Part shown: piece after piece, positions 33,622 through 46,200 of the stretch
Position numbering within the stretch: the stretch's first letter is position 1
Layout: the number at the start of each line of letters is the position of its first letter
Assembly: GCA_964035545.1 (NCBI GenBank)
Contig: OZ037766.1
Coordinates: forward strand, 3,697,722-3,761,721
Source of the DNA: Bugula neritina
Taxonomy: Eukaryota; Bryozoa; Gymnolaemata; Cheilostomatida; Bugulidae
Direction: 5' to 3'
DNA: 64,000 bases
Notes under the pieces: model-generated
Told to the model about the DNA's origin: nothing
Databases searched by the model: none
The model's input: only the letters and a program-made list of their open reading frames with translations
Translations under genes and position numbers: made by a program

Positions 33622-36298
33622 ATGTCCTCTGTATTTGCCAATCAAAGTGAAATGCAACAGCCTCCAGTTTCAACCGTTGCACACCCTCACTATGATCAAA
33701 ATCAATATGGTTTATCAACCCATCAACAGCAGCCTATGCCAATTGGCCAGCAACAACCCCATATGAATCAACAAGCACCTCATATGGCACAGCAGCAACA
33801 GCGTCCTCATATGCCTATGGGTCACCAACAAAACACACACATGGGTCAACAAATGCCTAATATGGGTCAGCAAATGCCTAATATGGGCTCTCAACCTCCA
33901 TCTAGCATGAACCAGTCACAGTCCTCAAATATGGTTCAACAACAAGCATCCCACATGCCTCAACAACCAGTTTCTTATATGAACCAACAACCACCCTCTA
34001 GTATGAGTCAGCAACCCTCAAACCTTAGTCAACACACGACTAATATGACCCAGCAAATGTCAAGTATAGGGCAACAACCACCTAGCTTGGGCAGTCAAAT
34101 GTCAAATATGGGTCAACATCCTCCTAATATGGGTCAACCCTCTTCTAATATGGGTCAACCCCCTCCCAATATAGGTCAACACCCTCCTAATATGGGTCAA
34201 CATCCTCCTAATATGGGTCAACCTCCTTCTAATATGGGTCAACATCCTCCTAATATGGGTCAACATCCCTCTAATATGGGTCAACCTCCTCCTAATGTGG
34301 GCCAGCATCCTCCCAATATGGGGCCAAGTCATGGGCAAGTTTTAAATCCACAAGCAGCTTCACAGTCGCACATGAATCAGATGAACCCACAGTCAATGCA
34401 GGGTAGCTATCCATTAAGGAGTGGTGCAATGAACCCTGGTATGATGGGGCCAGCATCTCACAACCAACCCAACCCCTCCCAGCAACCACATTCAAATATA
34501 CCATTGTCCTCAAACAATGGCAACTCTTCCAGCTTGCCTCAAATGGCTCCACAAGGATCTGTACAAAAGGTATTTTGATACTGTGACATGCATTAATACT
34601 GTACTTATTTAAGTCAATTAAAAATATCGAAAGAAATTTTTACATTTGTACTGAGAGTATCTTAATTTGAAAGTGTTCTTGATACAACAATTTAGTATGA
34701 CAAAAAACTTTTTTGCTGGAATAAATACTAGTTTCGAAATTACTCATTTGAGCGACAGTTGTTACATGAATATGAAATATCTTTATCGTTCAACACCATT
34801 TGTAAAATATTAGCATTTCAATTTTGCAATATAAACTGTGAGAACACTCTCATTCTGCCGAATAATTTGTTAAGGGAAGGGAGTAGTTCATTTGCAGTCA
34901 GCTACTGTGGATGACCCTGCCAAGTGTGAACTGATTTTGTAATCAACTGGCTTCATTGTATTTACATGGAAACATAAATTGACTTCCCTGCTAATTGAGT
35001 TGGTTATTTCACTACTTCAACTGTATGCCTTGACTGTATGTTGAAAACTAAAATGCATTGAAATGAGTGACAGTGGCATTCATTTATTTAATCTATAAAA
35101 GTTTTGCTAGATTAAACTTTCCAACGAGGGAAAAAATGCCAGTTGGCAAAAGCCTGTAAATTAGCTGATGGTTTGAAGTTAGCTGCCAAGATAGTTGAAC
35201 CTTCACAAAACTGCAATGGATTTATAAAAATTGTGTGTTTCTCATAAAACAGATGCTGGACGAGAATAACCAGTTTATTCAACTTCTATTGGACTACCAA
35301 GCCAAAGGGAGACACCATGAATGTGCAGAGTAAGTTGGTCTTGTCCCTACTAGCTGCTTGGAACTTTTTATCAATTTCAAGTTGTAAAAGTTATAGTAAC
35401 AATAAAAAGGTTAAATAGTAGTTTTTTAATGATGCTAGGCTTTAGAAATTTTACTTTAAAGTTTGACTGCGATTTTCCCAATTTCTTTCTTTGGTATAGA
35501 ACCATTCTTTTTTCTAGTTTTGTAGAGAATAATTAAAATACACAGGAAAGCTCTGTTCTGTACATATTTTGAGTAGCAAAAGTTGGTGTATTTTCTAGTC
35601 TTATGCTGTATTCACTATTCTGTAGGTACCAGAGACTTCTTCACAGGAATCTGGTTTACTTGGCTACGGTGGCAGACGCGTCCAATCAGAATGTGCAAAG
35701 CTCTGCCAACTCATCTGGCATTCCTCTATCTCCTAAGGTATTTCTTGAAGCTCCACATAGTTTCCTGAAAGTAACTTATTTCATGTTTCCTAATATTAAA
35801 ACTATCATTTCTACTGAATTATATTTTTGCCAATTCAAACTGACTCTGTAAAAGAGTAAGCTGAATGACGGTCACATGTTGGTAGGATGGTTTCAGTTTG
35901 TTTATTGACGCCTGGTTTCACACTTCCTTGATTAGTCATGAGTCTATTGACCGGCTATAGGTTTGCTATGCTATTGGCTAAGGAATCTAGCTGCATCCAC
36001 CACTTAACTCCTCTCCTCTCAACCACCTCGTCAGAGGTTTATAGTAGCATTGAAACCTTTGCGTCACCTTTTAAACTCAAAATGGTGTTTCCTACTAAGT
36101 GGGTAAAGAAATAAGTTTGTCCAAGAAATAGATTTGAAGTACTTCTTAAATTATGTAATTAAAAAAGGATTAAAAATGCAACTATACTTTGATGCAGCCC
36201 TTTTATTATTTAGCACTAGATCACATGACATTTTAGTCAGTTTCTCTGCTGTGTTTTAGACAGCTCCTGGCGGAGGCTCCTCGCTAACCTCTCAGTAA
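33622..36298 (+). CDS. SS18: SS18/CREST-like coactivator with C-terminal SSXT domain
   Basis: Four coding exons give 391 residues: 33622-34569, 35253-35329, 35626-35737, 36260-36298, all in phase. Exon 1 encodes MSSVFANQ and then about 300 residues rich in Gln, Pro, Met and Asn, with a heptad-type repeat (NMGQHPP and variants) around residues 165-235. The SSXT/SNH domain follows at about residues 313-367 (VQKMLDENNQFIQ, YQAKGRHHECAEYQ, LLHRNLVYLATVADASNQN), then only about 25 residues ending APGGGSSLTSQ. In vertebrate SS18 and SS18L1 this domain is N-terminal, followed by the QPGY-rich region; here the order is reversed. SS18 is a subunit of BAF (SWI/SNF) chromatin-remodelling complexes and binds the ATPase through this domain. 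A tttttag acceptor sits five bases before the ATG, so an upstream exon exists. An AATAAA is at 36491. Confidence 0.9.
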
Positions 36299-37296
36299 CC
36301 CTCCTTGTGGAACTCGGTCAATGTTCATCTTAGATTCTGGTTTTCCTGTGATGTGTTGCACACTATTCTATCACAACCTGTATTTTAAAATGAACTTTCA
36401 TCACTTGATGAGGCTAATCATGCAGCTAACCCTTTACATTCAAGTATCGTTTTCAGAAGTATTTTCATCATTGTATATAAATCCAGTTTAATAAACATAC
36501 TTTGAATAGTTTTTACCCTTCAGTCGGAAGGTGTTTATGATCTGTCATTGAGATTATGTTATTTTTACTGATGGCAATTTGTAATTTTGTACAGCACATT
36601 ATTTTGTACATTGAGCCACTTGTGTATATGTAACGGTATTGGTACTTTTTATATAACATTTATTTATTATAATATACAGTAATAAAAAAATCCAAGACCA
36701 TTATATAAATTAGAAGTACTCCACAATAAAATTCCCATTTACGTACAAAGTGTGTAACACAAATCTGAGTTGGTAAAAGTGTTGAAATTACAAGAGATTC
36801 TAAAATTAAGTTTTAAATTTAGTTATGTTATAGGAAAAATTAAATGCTAGACTTTAGTTGTGTTTGAATAAAATATAGTGTCTAAATGGAAAGAATTTCA
36901 CCAAAATATACTGTAAAGTAAAAATATTGCAAAAAAATATGCTTACTAAGATTTGTTCTCTATGACTACTTAAAGTAGTCTGGACATTTTATAAACATAC
37001 ATCATAGTAAAACATTGTATTTTATACATCCAAAACCCATAGAATCTGGTACAAAATTGAAAATAACTTTGTATATGAATAAAGCTATAATAAATAAATG
37101 CTGATGTTGAAAAACGGAGTACTCCGTGAAAAGAAAATACCTAATTTTACAATTTGGCGAAAAATTTGTAGTCTACCGATGAGTAAATGGTGAATTAGAC
37201 AGACCTTAGTGATCAAACTAGATACCATGTCATGACTCTCGACTACTAATGAGGCTGAATGAAACATGGCTGATGAAAGCTAAATAAAAATAATCT
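36299..37296. other. Shared 3' region of SS18 and NHE (convergent genes)
   Basis: About 1 kb between the SS18 stop and the NHE stop. It holds the SS18 3' UTR with AATAAA at 36491 and a second at about 36682, and presumably the NHE 3' UTR on the other strand. No other gene seen. Confidence 0.6.
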
Positions 37297-40200
37297 TCAC
37301 ACGTCCTCTTCATCAAATGCATCATTATCATTCTGACTCAACATGAATACAACATGGCCGCTGGAACCACCAGCTGAGCTAGATTCTTCAGTATCAGAAA
37401 GTCCCGGAGAAGCGGGCGGTGGACTGTGTTCCCTTGCTAATCTTGAGTTGCTGAACTGAGAACTCATTGGAACTTTGCCAAATGGCTTTATCTCAACCTC
37501 CTCATCTGAATGCACCTCTTGGGTGGAGTCGGTAGCAGACGGACTAGAGACATCTGAGCTGGCGCCATTTTTTAAAATTTTAGGTGGGCTAGTTTCCTCA
37601 GAAATGTTAGAAGAGAGATAAGGGGGGCACAGCGTACCTTTCATAAGTAAGTTATTACTGCTGGTACTAGGACTATCTATCTGTATAGTTGGAACTAATG
37701 GAGCAGAGATCGTTACCATTTCTATATCACTATCCAACCGAGACGCTGAGTTGTTGTTGGACTTATTTAATTGATCATTAGTGTTGGGGGCGTCTGTGTG
37801 GGTGCTCGCTCTAGGTGACACTGCAGGAATGTGATTGTAGTCTAAGTTGTCCGCCCACGAAGGAATCTGCGAAAGCTCCGGAGTAGTATCGTCTGGTAAC
37901 AGATGTGTGGCCATAGAACACACTGGCTCACTCTCCTGGGGACAGGCGTCCCTTTTCCAAGGCAGTTGGCACTCTAGTGCCACTGGACTCATCAACTCCT
38001 TGACGTCTGAAACAAAACCCCGCAGCTATATCCAACGGCAATGATGTCCAAAAAACAAGAATGCAACACTTTTTATGAAATAATAGGTCAATGTATATGT
38101 ATGTAGGAAAACACACCGTTCAAATCGCGATCACTTTCTGACTTTGCAGTAAACTGAATACCCATTTCATCATCGGAATTGTCGTCACCGTGAATGTTAG
38201 CATGAGTTCCATTACTCGCTGCAATAGTAATATAAATACGGGGGCTTACAAGCAGCATTTGCAAAATTAGTATTCCATTCTCAAGAAACTTAGTGTTAAA
38301 ATATTGGATTCTCCTTAAATTAAACATCAACATTCATGATATGATCGGTCAGAAAATAAAGTAAATTCAACTTGCAAAGTTACGGCAACTCTGCAACTTA
38401 ACCTGTGGCTGGGCAAATGCTATTGACAACTTGATATCAAAATACTTAGCAGGAAGTATATTAGTCGTAAAAAACCAGTGAAACAGCTGATCATCAGTAA
38501 CTAAACAGAAACAAAAAATGATGTTAAGCAATGAAGCCGACCACCTAAACAACTGCAATTTCCTACTGAATATAAAATCAACTCACCCTGATCGTTGGGA
38601 CTAGCTATGTTAGCAAAGCTCACGTTCTTAGGTAGCCTGTGATTCTTATCAAACTTAGCCTGAGCTTTCTGTTTCTTTCTCTCCTGCAGATTGTGTTGAT
38701 GCTTACTGATCATGTGACGTAAGTGTAGTCTAGCATTGTGGTGGTAGTAGGCGCTGTTATGGTGCGATACGTCAACGTCATCTTCGTGAATCGTGTGCCT
38801 CTGGTGGTGCTTTAAACCGGCCAGCTGAGGGTAGAACGTTTCATTATTCAAAGTATATATAAAACAGCATACAACTTTAAGAACATGAGTATCTAATTGT
38901 CAGGTGGTTAAAGTATCAATTCAGTTAGACTGGATTTTGAGAGAGACATCACCAAATTAAACCTTCAAAATTCAACTAACAACTCAACTTGCTAAATGAA
39001 AATAATAAGATCAGTATGGAATATCTCATTACCTTAGCCCTAGGAGCTATCAAGTTTTCTTCAAGAAGATGGTGGGTTTTCGTGTCGTCTGCAATCTTTT
39101 TACTAAAGTGAGCGTCTAAAGCCTGGAGATCTACTACAGTGTCATTGTGATGCACATCAGCTTCACTGCCTCCTTGGCTGCTCATACTGTGAACACATAC
39201 AACATTACATTAACTTAAAACAGTCACTAGTGTTATGATGACAATAGCACAATTAGCTAGAGTTGGGAGTTGTCTTCTTTTATCCTTTCAATGCGCCTGG
39301 AATGAATACTTAGTGGCAGAGTTAACCAATGAGTCTCGAGTCAGCAGAAGTTTATTGAAGCTGCCAATAACTAGCAACATGGCAGCTTAGTAGAACTCAC
39401 TCTAATCAATCAGCTAGTTTACCATAAAGCAACACTCGGGCAAAGCTAGTATTGCTGAAGATAACACATACGTCTGCGAAAACCATGAATCACTTTACCC
39501 TTAAGCTTGTCAAAAACTCCCCTACCCCATATTGTACAAGACACACAAATATAAGTGAAAGGAAATATCTATCAAACAAGTTAGAAATGTGGTGTGAGAA
39601 AAGCTAGGTGCAGCGCTGTGGTAAACCTCCTCAGGTAGAGTTAATAACACACAAATAGAAACAAACAATATTATTGTCGCTCAACTTATAAATTGTTGAG
39701 CTACAAAACTCCTGTATAATCTTTACTACTAATGCTGGTTAAGTTATTCTTTAACCATATAAAAGTCATTGCGAAACACTTGAGCAGGATATGGACATAT
39801 CAGATGAAATTTGTTACGTTATTATGGGGAAAGTAACTTTGTAGTCAAAATTAAATTTAACAGCTCAGCATAAAGTTATGTTGTGCTTAAACACCATTCA
39901 CTGCAAACCACTGCAGTAGTTAATGAAATTCATTGTACCTCCAGTCTTTCAAATGAAAATATGCAAATCAGAGTATTTTAAGAAACTCTACAATAGGGCG
40001 ACTTCAAAACAAACTTGGCAAGATCTCATTTATAAAAAGCGTGGATATTTTAGAAAAAGCACATGATACACACGGAACAAAGAGCACGTCCAACACCCCA
40101 CCCACATGACTAATGTACAAAAACACTGCGCATGTTTTTGGACTGTAATTCATTACTAACCGTTGGCGAAGTTCCAAATCATTCTCTTTGAAACATCACA

Positions 40201-43200
40201 TTGATGAGTATAAATGTCGTAAATTCAGATAGAATGATATTTCATCATTGCAGTGGATTTTTAATCAATTTTGAACTAAATTATATCAAAATGTCGCAAT
40301 TTTAGTCTTACACCGACCAAAAATACTTGAAATTTATATGTACTAGATACAAGCTGTCCTAATATATGAGTATATTAAATTCTTTTTAAGAACTTTTAAT
40401 GCAATAAAATAAAAATTACTAACAACAGCTCAAGAATCACAAGAAGAGACAATTCCCAGGAAACTTATTGTTGTTGGTTGGGAAAGACTTACTGGTCGTG
40501 GAAAGAGTTGACCGACCAATTAGAAATGAGTCTGAGTAGAGACTGGCCATTGTTAGCTGGCATATTGGCAGTGCTGAAGCCGGAGTGCATGGTGTGCATG
40601 GCATCCTTGAGAGAAAGTTTAGAGTGGGTCCTCATGATGCTGTGCTCTTTTGTCATCTGCTTCTCTCTCAGTAAAAACTTCTTCAGATATTTGTTGTCAT
40701 AATATTCCCATCTACAGAGAAAAGATAAATCTTTACTACCATTCATATGCTAAGAAAAGGTTTATGCAAAATATTGCAATACTCTGTATTGGAAAATCAG
40801 ACAGAAATATCTTTCCTATTTATATTCAGACTTGTAAACTATTTTATAAAATTCAAATTCAAACTACCTTGAAGTTAATATCAACCTTACTTTATTCCAT
40901 CAACAGCTTTCTAAAGCGGATGATGAAATAAAATTATGTGTAACAATTTAATTACCATTTAAGCCAAAAATCCTAAATAAAATTGTAACCAATAGAGTAA
41001 AGGGGACATAAATCAATAGGAAGCTCCGAGTAATCAAACAAACTAAACCCACTTGGAGTCAAATGTTAGTCATGCCCAGCCCATAACCAGCAAGCACCTG
41101 CGGGCACTATTACTCACTTGTCACGGAGTGTGTGGTTGCCACGGTAACCAGTGATATCCTCCACAGCTGCCATCATGTGGTCCACCAACTAAAGTGCAGA
41201 AATCACTGAATACAAGGCATGAACTTTACCTGCATTTATTATATAGGCTTTCCAAAGATTATTATACCAACAGAATAGGAAAATGGCAAAAACAGTTGTT
41301 ATGTTAGAAGCATAATCTACTAAAAAATGTGGCAACTTATAAGGGAAACCAGCATATCCTTCTTTGTACAACTGATAAACAAACGACCAAAATCCACCCT
41401 AACACTTCGTGTAGCCATGAGAAATGCCCACATAGATTATGTTTTGACAGAAGCCTATTGACTGTATGCCAAGAGATGATCCCCAATACCAGGATGAGAA
41501 CAATGAGACAAACATCTCAGCATTGTTATGCAGTGAAAATTGGCATGTTGTGCAGGTGATTTAGTACATGTCAAGCGTGACAGTACTGTCAGCTTAGTAG
41601 TGGCATCTGTGGATAGTTATGAAAAGTTGTCCCCACAACACAATTCAAATATCTGTTTACGAATGAAGCCTGTGCAACACATGCGGACTATTGTAGTGGG
41701 GAATACCCGCATCACCACAATTAAGTGTGTATTAGAAGACTGGCTCTGATGTTAATATGAGTTTTCCAATTAGTAACAATATGTATCCCATGGAAGGTTA
41801 TATTCAAGTTATTACAGTTTTCTGTAACATATGCATACACTATGCTATACACACACTGTAACAAGTACTGTTACATACGCACACTGTTACATGTACTGTT
41901 ACATACACACACTGCTACACACCAACTGATATACCATATGGTAGCACTTCTCACCCTGACGTGTATTTGCTCCCCCATAGTACTGGATCCTCCCTGTTTC
42001 TTCTTCACTTTGAGGGCATTTACCAAGGGTTTAATTGTAATACCCTGTAAATACAAGACAGCATAAAGCATACAATGTTGATGACAAAATACATGCACCA
42101 TAATAATCTATACTAAAAATTTAAGGTTAGATGATAAAATACCAAAAATTATACAAAAAAATTACGAAATTATAACTAGCTGCTTACATATCATTTAAAC
42201 AAAAAATCAAGGAATACAAAATCTAGTACTACAACCATACACTTAAACAATGCGTTTATACTTGCATAAGTTAAAAAATTGAGACAGCCTCAACAAAAAA
42301 AAACAACTGGTGTGTTGGTGAATAAGCAGTGATATCTAACCTGTACAAACACTGTGAACATGACCACGAGTATAGTAGCAGTAACGAAGAGGTCCTTGTC
42401 TTTAAAATTAGTATCATCAATAAGTATGGCCAGAGCAAAGGCGATGGCACCTCTTAGACCACCGTAGGCCATGACAAACTGGTCCACAGCCTTCAGCTTG
42501 CTCACTCTGTACTTGTTAGCTATCCACGTCAGAGTTATCGTACCTACAGACCAAAAACTAGTTGGTAATTCATGAAAATTAGTCTTTTAAGAAAATTATA
42601 TACATTGAGCTCATTGGCGGCAAATCTTAAGTAGCACAAGTTCTTGACTTGTCCTTATAAAATTTGGTTAGAGACGCAGGTGATACCCTCAAGAGAGCAT
42701 AACTTCTTTTGCTAGAATTTCATAAAGCAATCCCTGAAAACATACTGACAATATGTAAAGACTCGGGTCACGACCTCTCACCTATAGCTCGGTAAACCAG
42801 ACACGCAACTATGGTGACGACAATAAAGACAACATCCCAAACATGGTCGTCCTTGACTGCAGACGTGCCCAGCATCATGAATATCACCGTCTCCGTCATG
42901 CTACTCAACATCTTCAAGAAGTATTTGATAGTTGTCTGAGATTTCTCCGAGATGTTGAATACGACGTAGTTTTTCATGACGATGCCACAAAAAGTCAGCC
43001 TGTAAAACACCAAAAAAAATGATTAAGCTGCAAAAATGAAGAAATTTTTTTTATTATATGAGAGAAATTATAAACCATTCATCAACTAAATATTGTTTCA
43101 AGTTTCTACCATAATGCCAGAAGCTATAACTAATAGCTCTGAAACTAAATTTCTTTGAAACAAAATCAGTGGGTATTGCCTCTGGTAGAAGGTACCATTT

Positions 43201-46200
43201 TGACCTAACATCTGAAGGCTACACGTGATTGCATATAAATAAACACCAATAATTTAAACAGTAGTAAGCATAATATGCTAATTACCATCCATGGTCAGTC
43301 TAACATGCTTTTAACAAAAACCTAAAAAAACTGGTGACTTGCATAAATTACCAATCTATTTCACTACCGACACTAATGCCAGCCGACCATCCGAAGAGGA
43401 ACTTAGATCCATCATAACTACGTAAAATGAATTACCTAAATAAACATTCGCATCATTCAGTCTATCTTTGCCAGTTTTACAACCAACCAAAATCAAGCTA
43501 TTTTTACTACTTTATTAATATCACAGTATGAAGTAAATACTTACGCCATAATTCCAGACAGGTGAAACATTTCGGCAGTGAGGTAGGCGAGGTAAGCGAG
43601 CAGAAAGACGAATATCGGCTCGATTACTCTAACGTGAGCGGTGTATTTGGTTATAAACGCACAAAATAGTCCAAACAGCACACCAATCAGGACACCACCG
43701 ATACCGACCACAAAGAACTGAAGTATTCCAGCAAAGATGTCGATAACTATCAGCTGATCTTGTAAGGCATAGTCCATAAACATGTGATAGAGAACCTGCA
43801 ATATATAATACAGTACCTACAATATATAATACAGCATCTGCAATATATGATACAGCACCTGCAATATATGATAGAGGACCTACAATATATGATAGAGCAC
43901 CTGCAATATATGATAGAGAACCTGCAATATATGATACAGCATCTGCAATATATGATAGAGGACCTACAATATATGATACAGCATCTGCAATATATGTTAG
44001 ATCACCTGTAACATATGATAGAGAAGCTGCAATATATGATAGAGTACCTGCAATATATGATAGATCACCTGCAATATATGATAGAGTACCTGCAATACAT
44101 GATAGATCACCTGCAATATATGATAGAGTACCTGCAATATATGATAGATCACCTGCAATATATGATAGATCACCTGCAATATATGCAGCCAGGATGCATA
44201 ACAGAACCTGTGAAGCATAAGATAGCTTTCTAGTTAGTCATAAACGCTTACAGTTCACAAAAATAACTGAATGTAAAAGTTAAGATAAATAAAAATGATG
44301 ATATTTTTACATGGAAATTGTGACATTGTTGAGTAATGGAACATTCACCCAATAAATTATCGACAATTTCTGTTAGCTTTACATGAAAGAGACGATAAGT
44401 AACACATCGAAACTGCTAACTTTAATTATAATGTATGGTTATAAAATCAGCAGTACATTCACCATGTAGTACCCTGGGAACCCTGGGCCTGCACTATAAT
44501 ATTCTGTCTACATCATAGTTCACAGGCTAGACAGAACAAGTCATCTAAATTAGACAAGTCACTTTTCTGTAAGCTGTACACATAATAATATATTGATTGC
44601 TGTAATCTTGATTGATTGTAATTACCAGCTGCGTGGGTCGATAGGTGCCGCTTATGTAACAACACTAGGAGTTGTCCTTCTAAATGTTCAACCACAAAAC
44701 AATGAGACCAAGACCAGAAAAAATGGCAGTTTTCAGAGTGTGGACAGACAATTAATGTGATGAAAGATGCAAACAACACTCTAAGAACTAAGTCAGCAGC
44801 TGCATGTGAATGAGAAACCAGGCAGAGGGCAAGCAGGGGTCAAATCTTGAACCAGCTAATCTAATAAAATCTGAGACAACACTATTGCAGCACTCGAAAA
44901 GGATAAGCCAAATGACACAATAATAATATAACTGGCAGATCGTGATACGCTTGGCTGAGTTTCAAAACATCCTCTGTTTGAGTCATCAACAGAGATATCG
45001 AACGCGCAATGAACAAAGTTGAAACACAAAACTAATTAAATTGAGAGTAGAGTCTTACCACAGTCACCGCGTCATTCAGCAATGATTCACCAAACACAAC
45101 AATGTGCAGTTGTTCGTTGACGTGAATCTCTTCGAATACAGCGAGCACGGCCACTGGGTCTACCGCAGAGATCAAGCTGCTAAACACCAGGCAGTGTAGA
45201 AGAGGTATTTCAGATGCTGAAACGTTAAGAAATCAGCCATTAAAACTTTCAGCTTCAGTCTGAATTATTTATCAATTACCTACCTGATATTTTAAATCTT
45301 TACAGGATATAACAATAGCAACTTAATTCTGACTCATCAACTTTAATCAACTTCAACACATGACGCTAAACTAAATCCTACAGTTAGTCAGACACCTGAC
45401 TATATAGTAGATTTAATCAACAGGTATTCAGATATGAACTAAAAACGGAGAATCTGTCCATGAAGCACATAAGACAAATAAGAAGAGTAGAAATATTCTT
45501 ATCTCGGTAATAAATTGAAACTACGCAATTATAATGAATCCATCAACTCTACTGATAGAAGTGATGTTGGTTTAGATAGCAGAAAATCTTTAGGTCATAG
45601 TTGCACGCAAAGTGATAGTTATTTGTTCCATGGATAATTATCACTGTTCTCAATTATCTCCAACTAATAGTTTCTGTTAGTAATTTAAGTGTAAAATACT
45701 AACAGAAAACAGGGCTAGAAGGCTGGTACAAATTCCAAATAGCTTACATTGATGTGTGAAATTAAAGTTTAACGTAATCAAGCCAGTAAATGAAATTCCG
45801 GTTGAACTCTAAAACTATCAATTTCACTTATCATAATATCATATCAGAAGAAATTTCTATGCTTACCATTGAATATGAATATTATCGTAATCTCTGCATA
45901 GTTTAGAGATGGAATGCACACAGATAACTGATATGTACTCACACGTTAGGCCAAGAGATGTGACTCCCCACAAAGTAAGGCCTATAGAGGCAGCGTTCCA
46001 GCACGTGCCGATGACAGCGTATAGCAAGATGGTGCCAATGTTGTTGAAAAATGCTCGGTTAGGCATAAAATACCCGGCGTCCAGAATGATGGGCGGCAAA
46101 AGAAACTGTAACAGACAGAATAATAACTGCTCTGCAATTGAACTTTAGGACATTACCACTATGATTAAACAAAGCTGCAGGGGATTAGCAACAATATTAA

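Noticed and set aside
34102-34338. Minus-strand frame of THIRRMLTHIRR repeats
   Set aside because: Antisense shadow of the NMGQHPP repeat of SS18, which has clear domain support on the plus strand.
41329-41749. Two overlapping plus-strand frames in an NHE intron, one with [14 protein letters not shown]
   Set aside because: I considered a retroelement fragment, but no integrase or reverse transcriptase motif could be followed, and the frames are short and unrelated to each other.
43784-44233. MIEHLQY-type plus-strand frame and VLYHILQ-type minus-strand frame
   Set aside because: Generated by the 21-bp minisatellite; kept only as a splice-junction finding.
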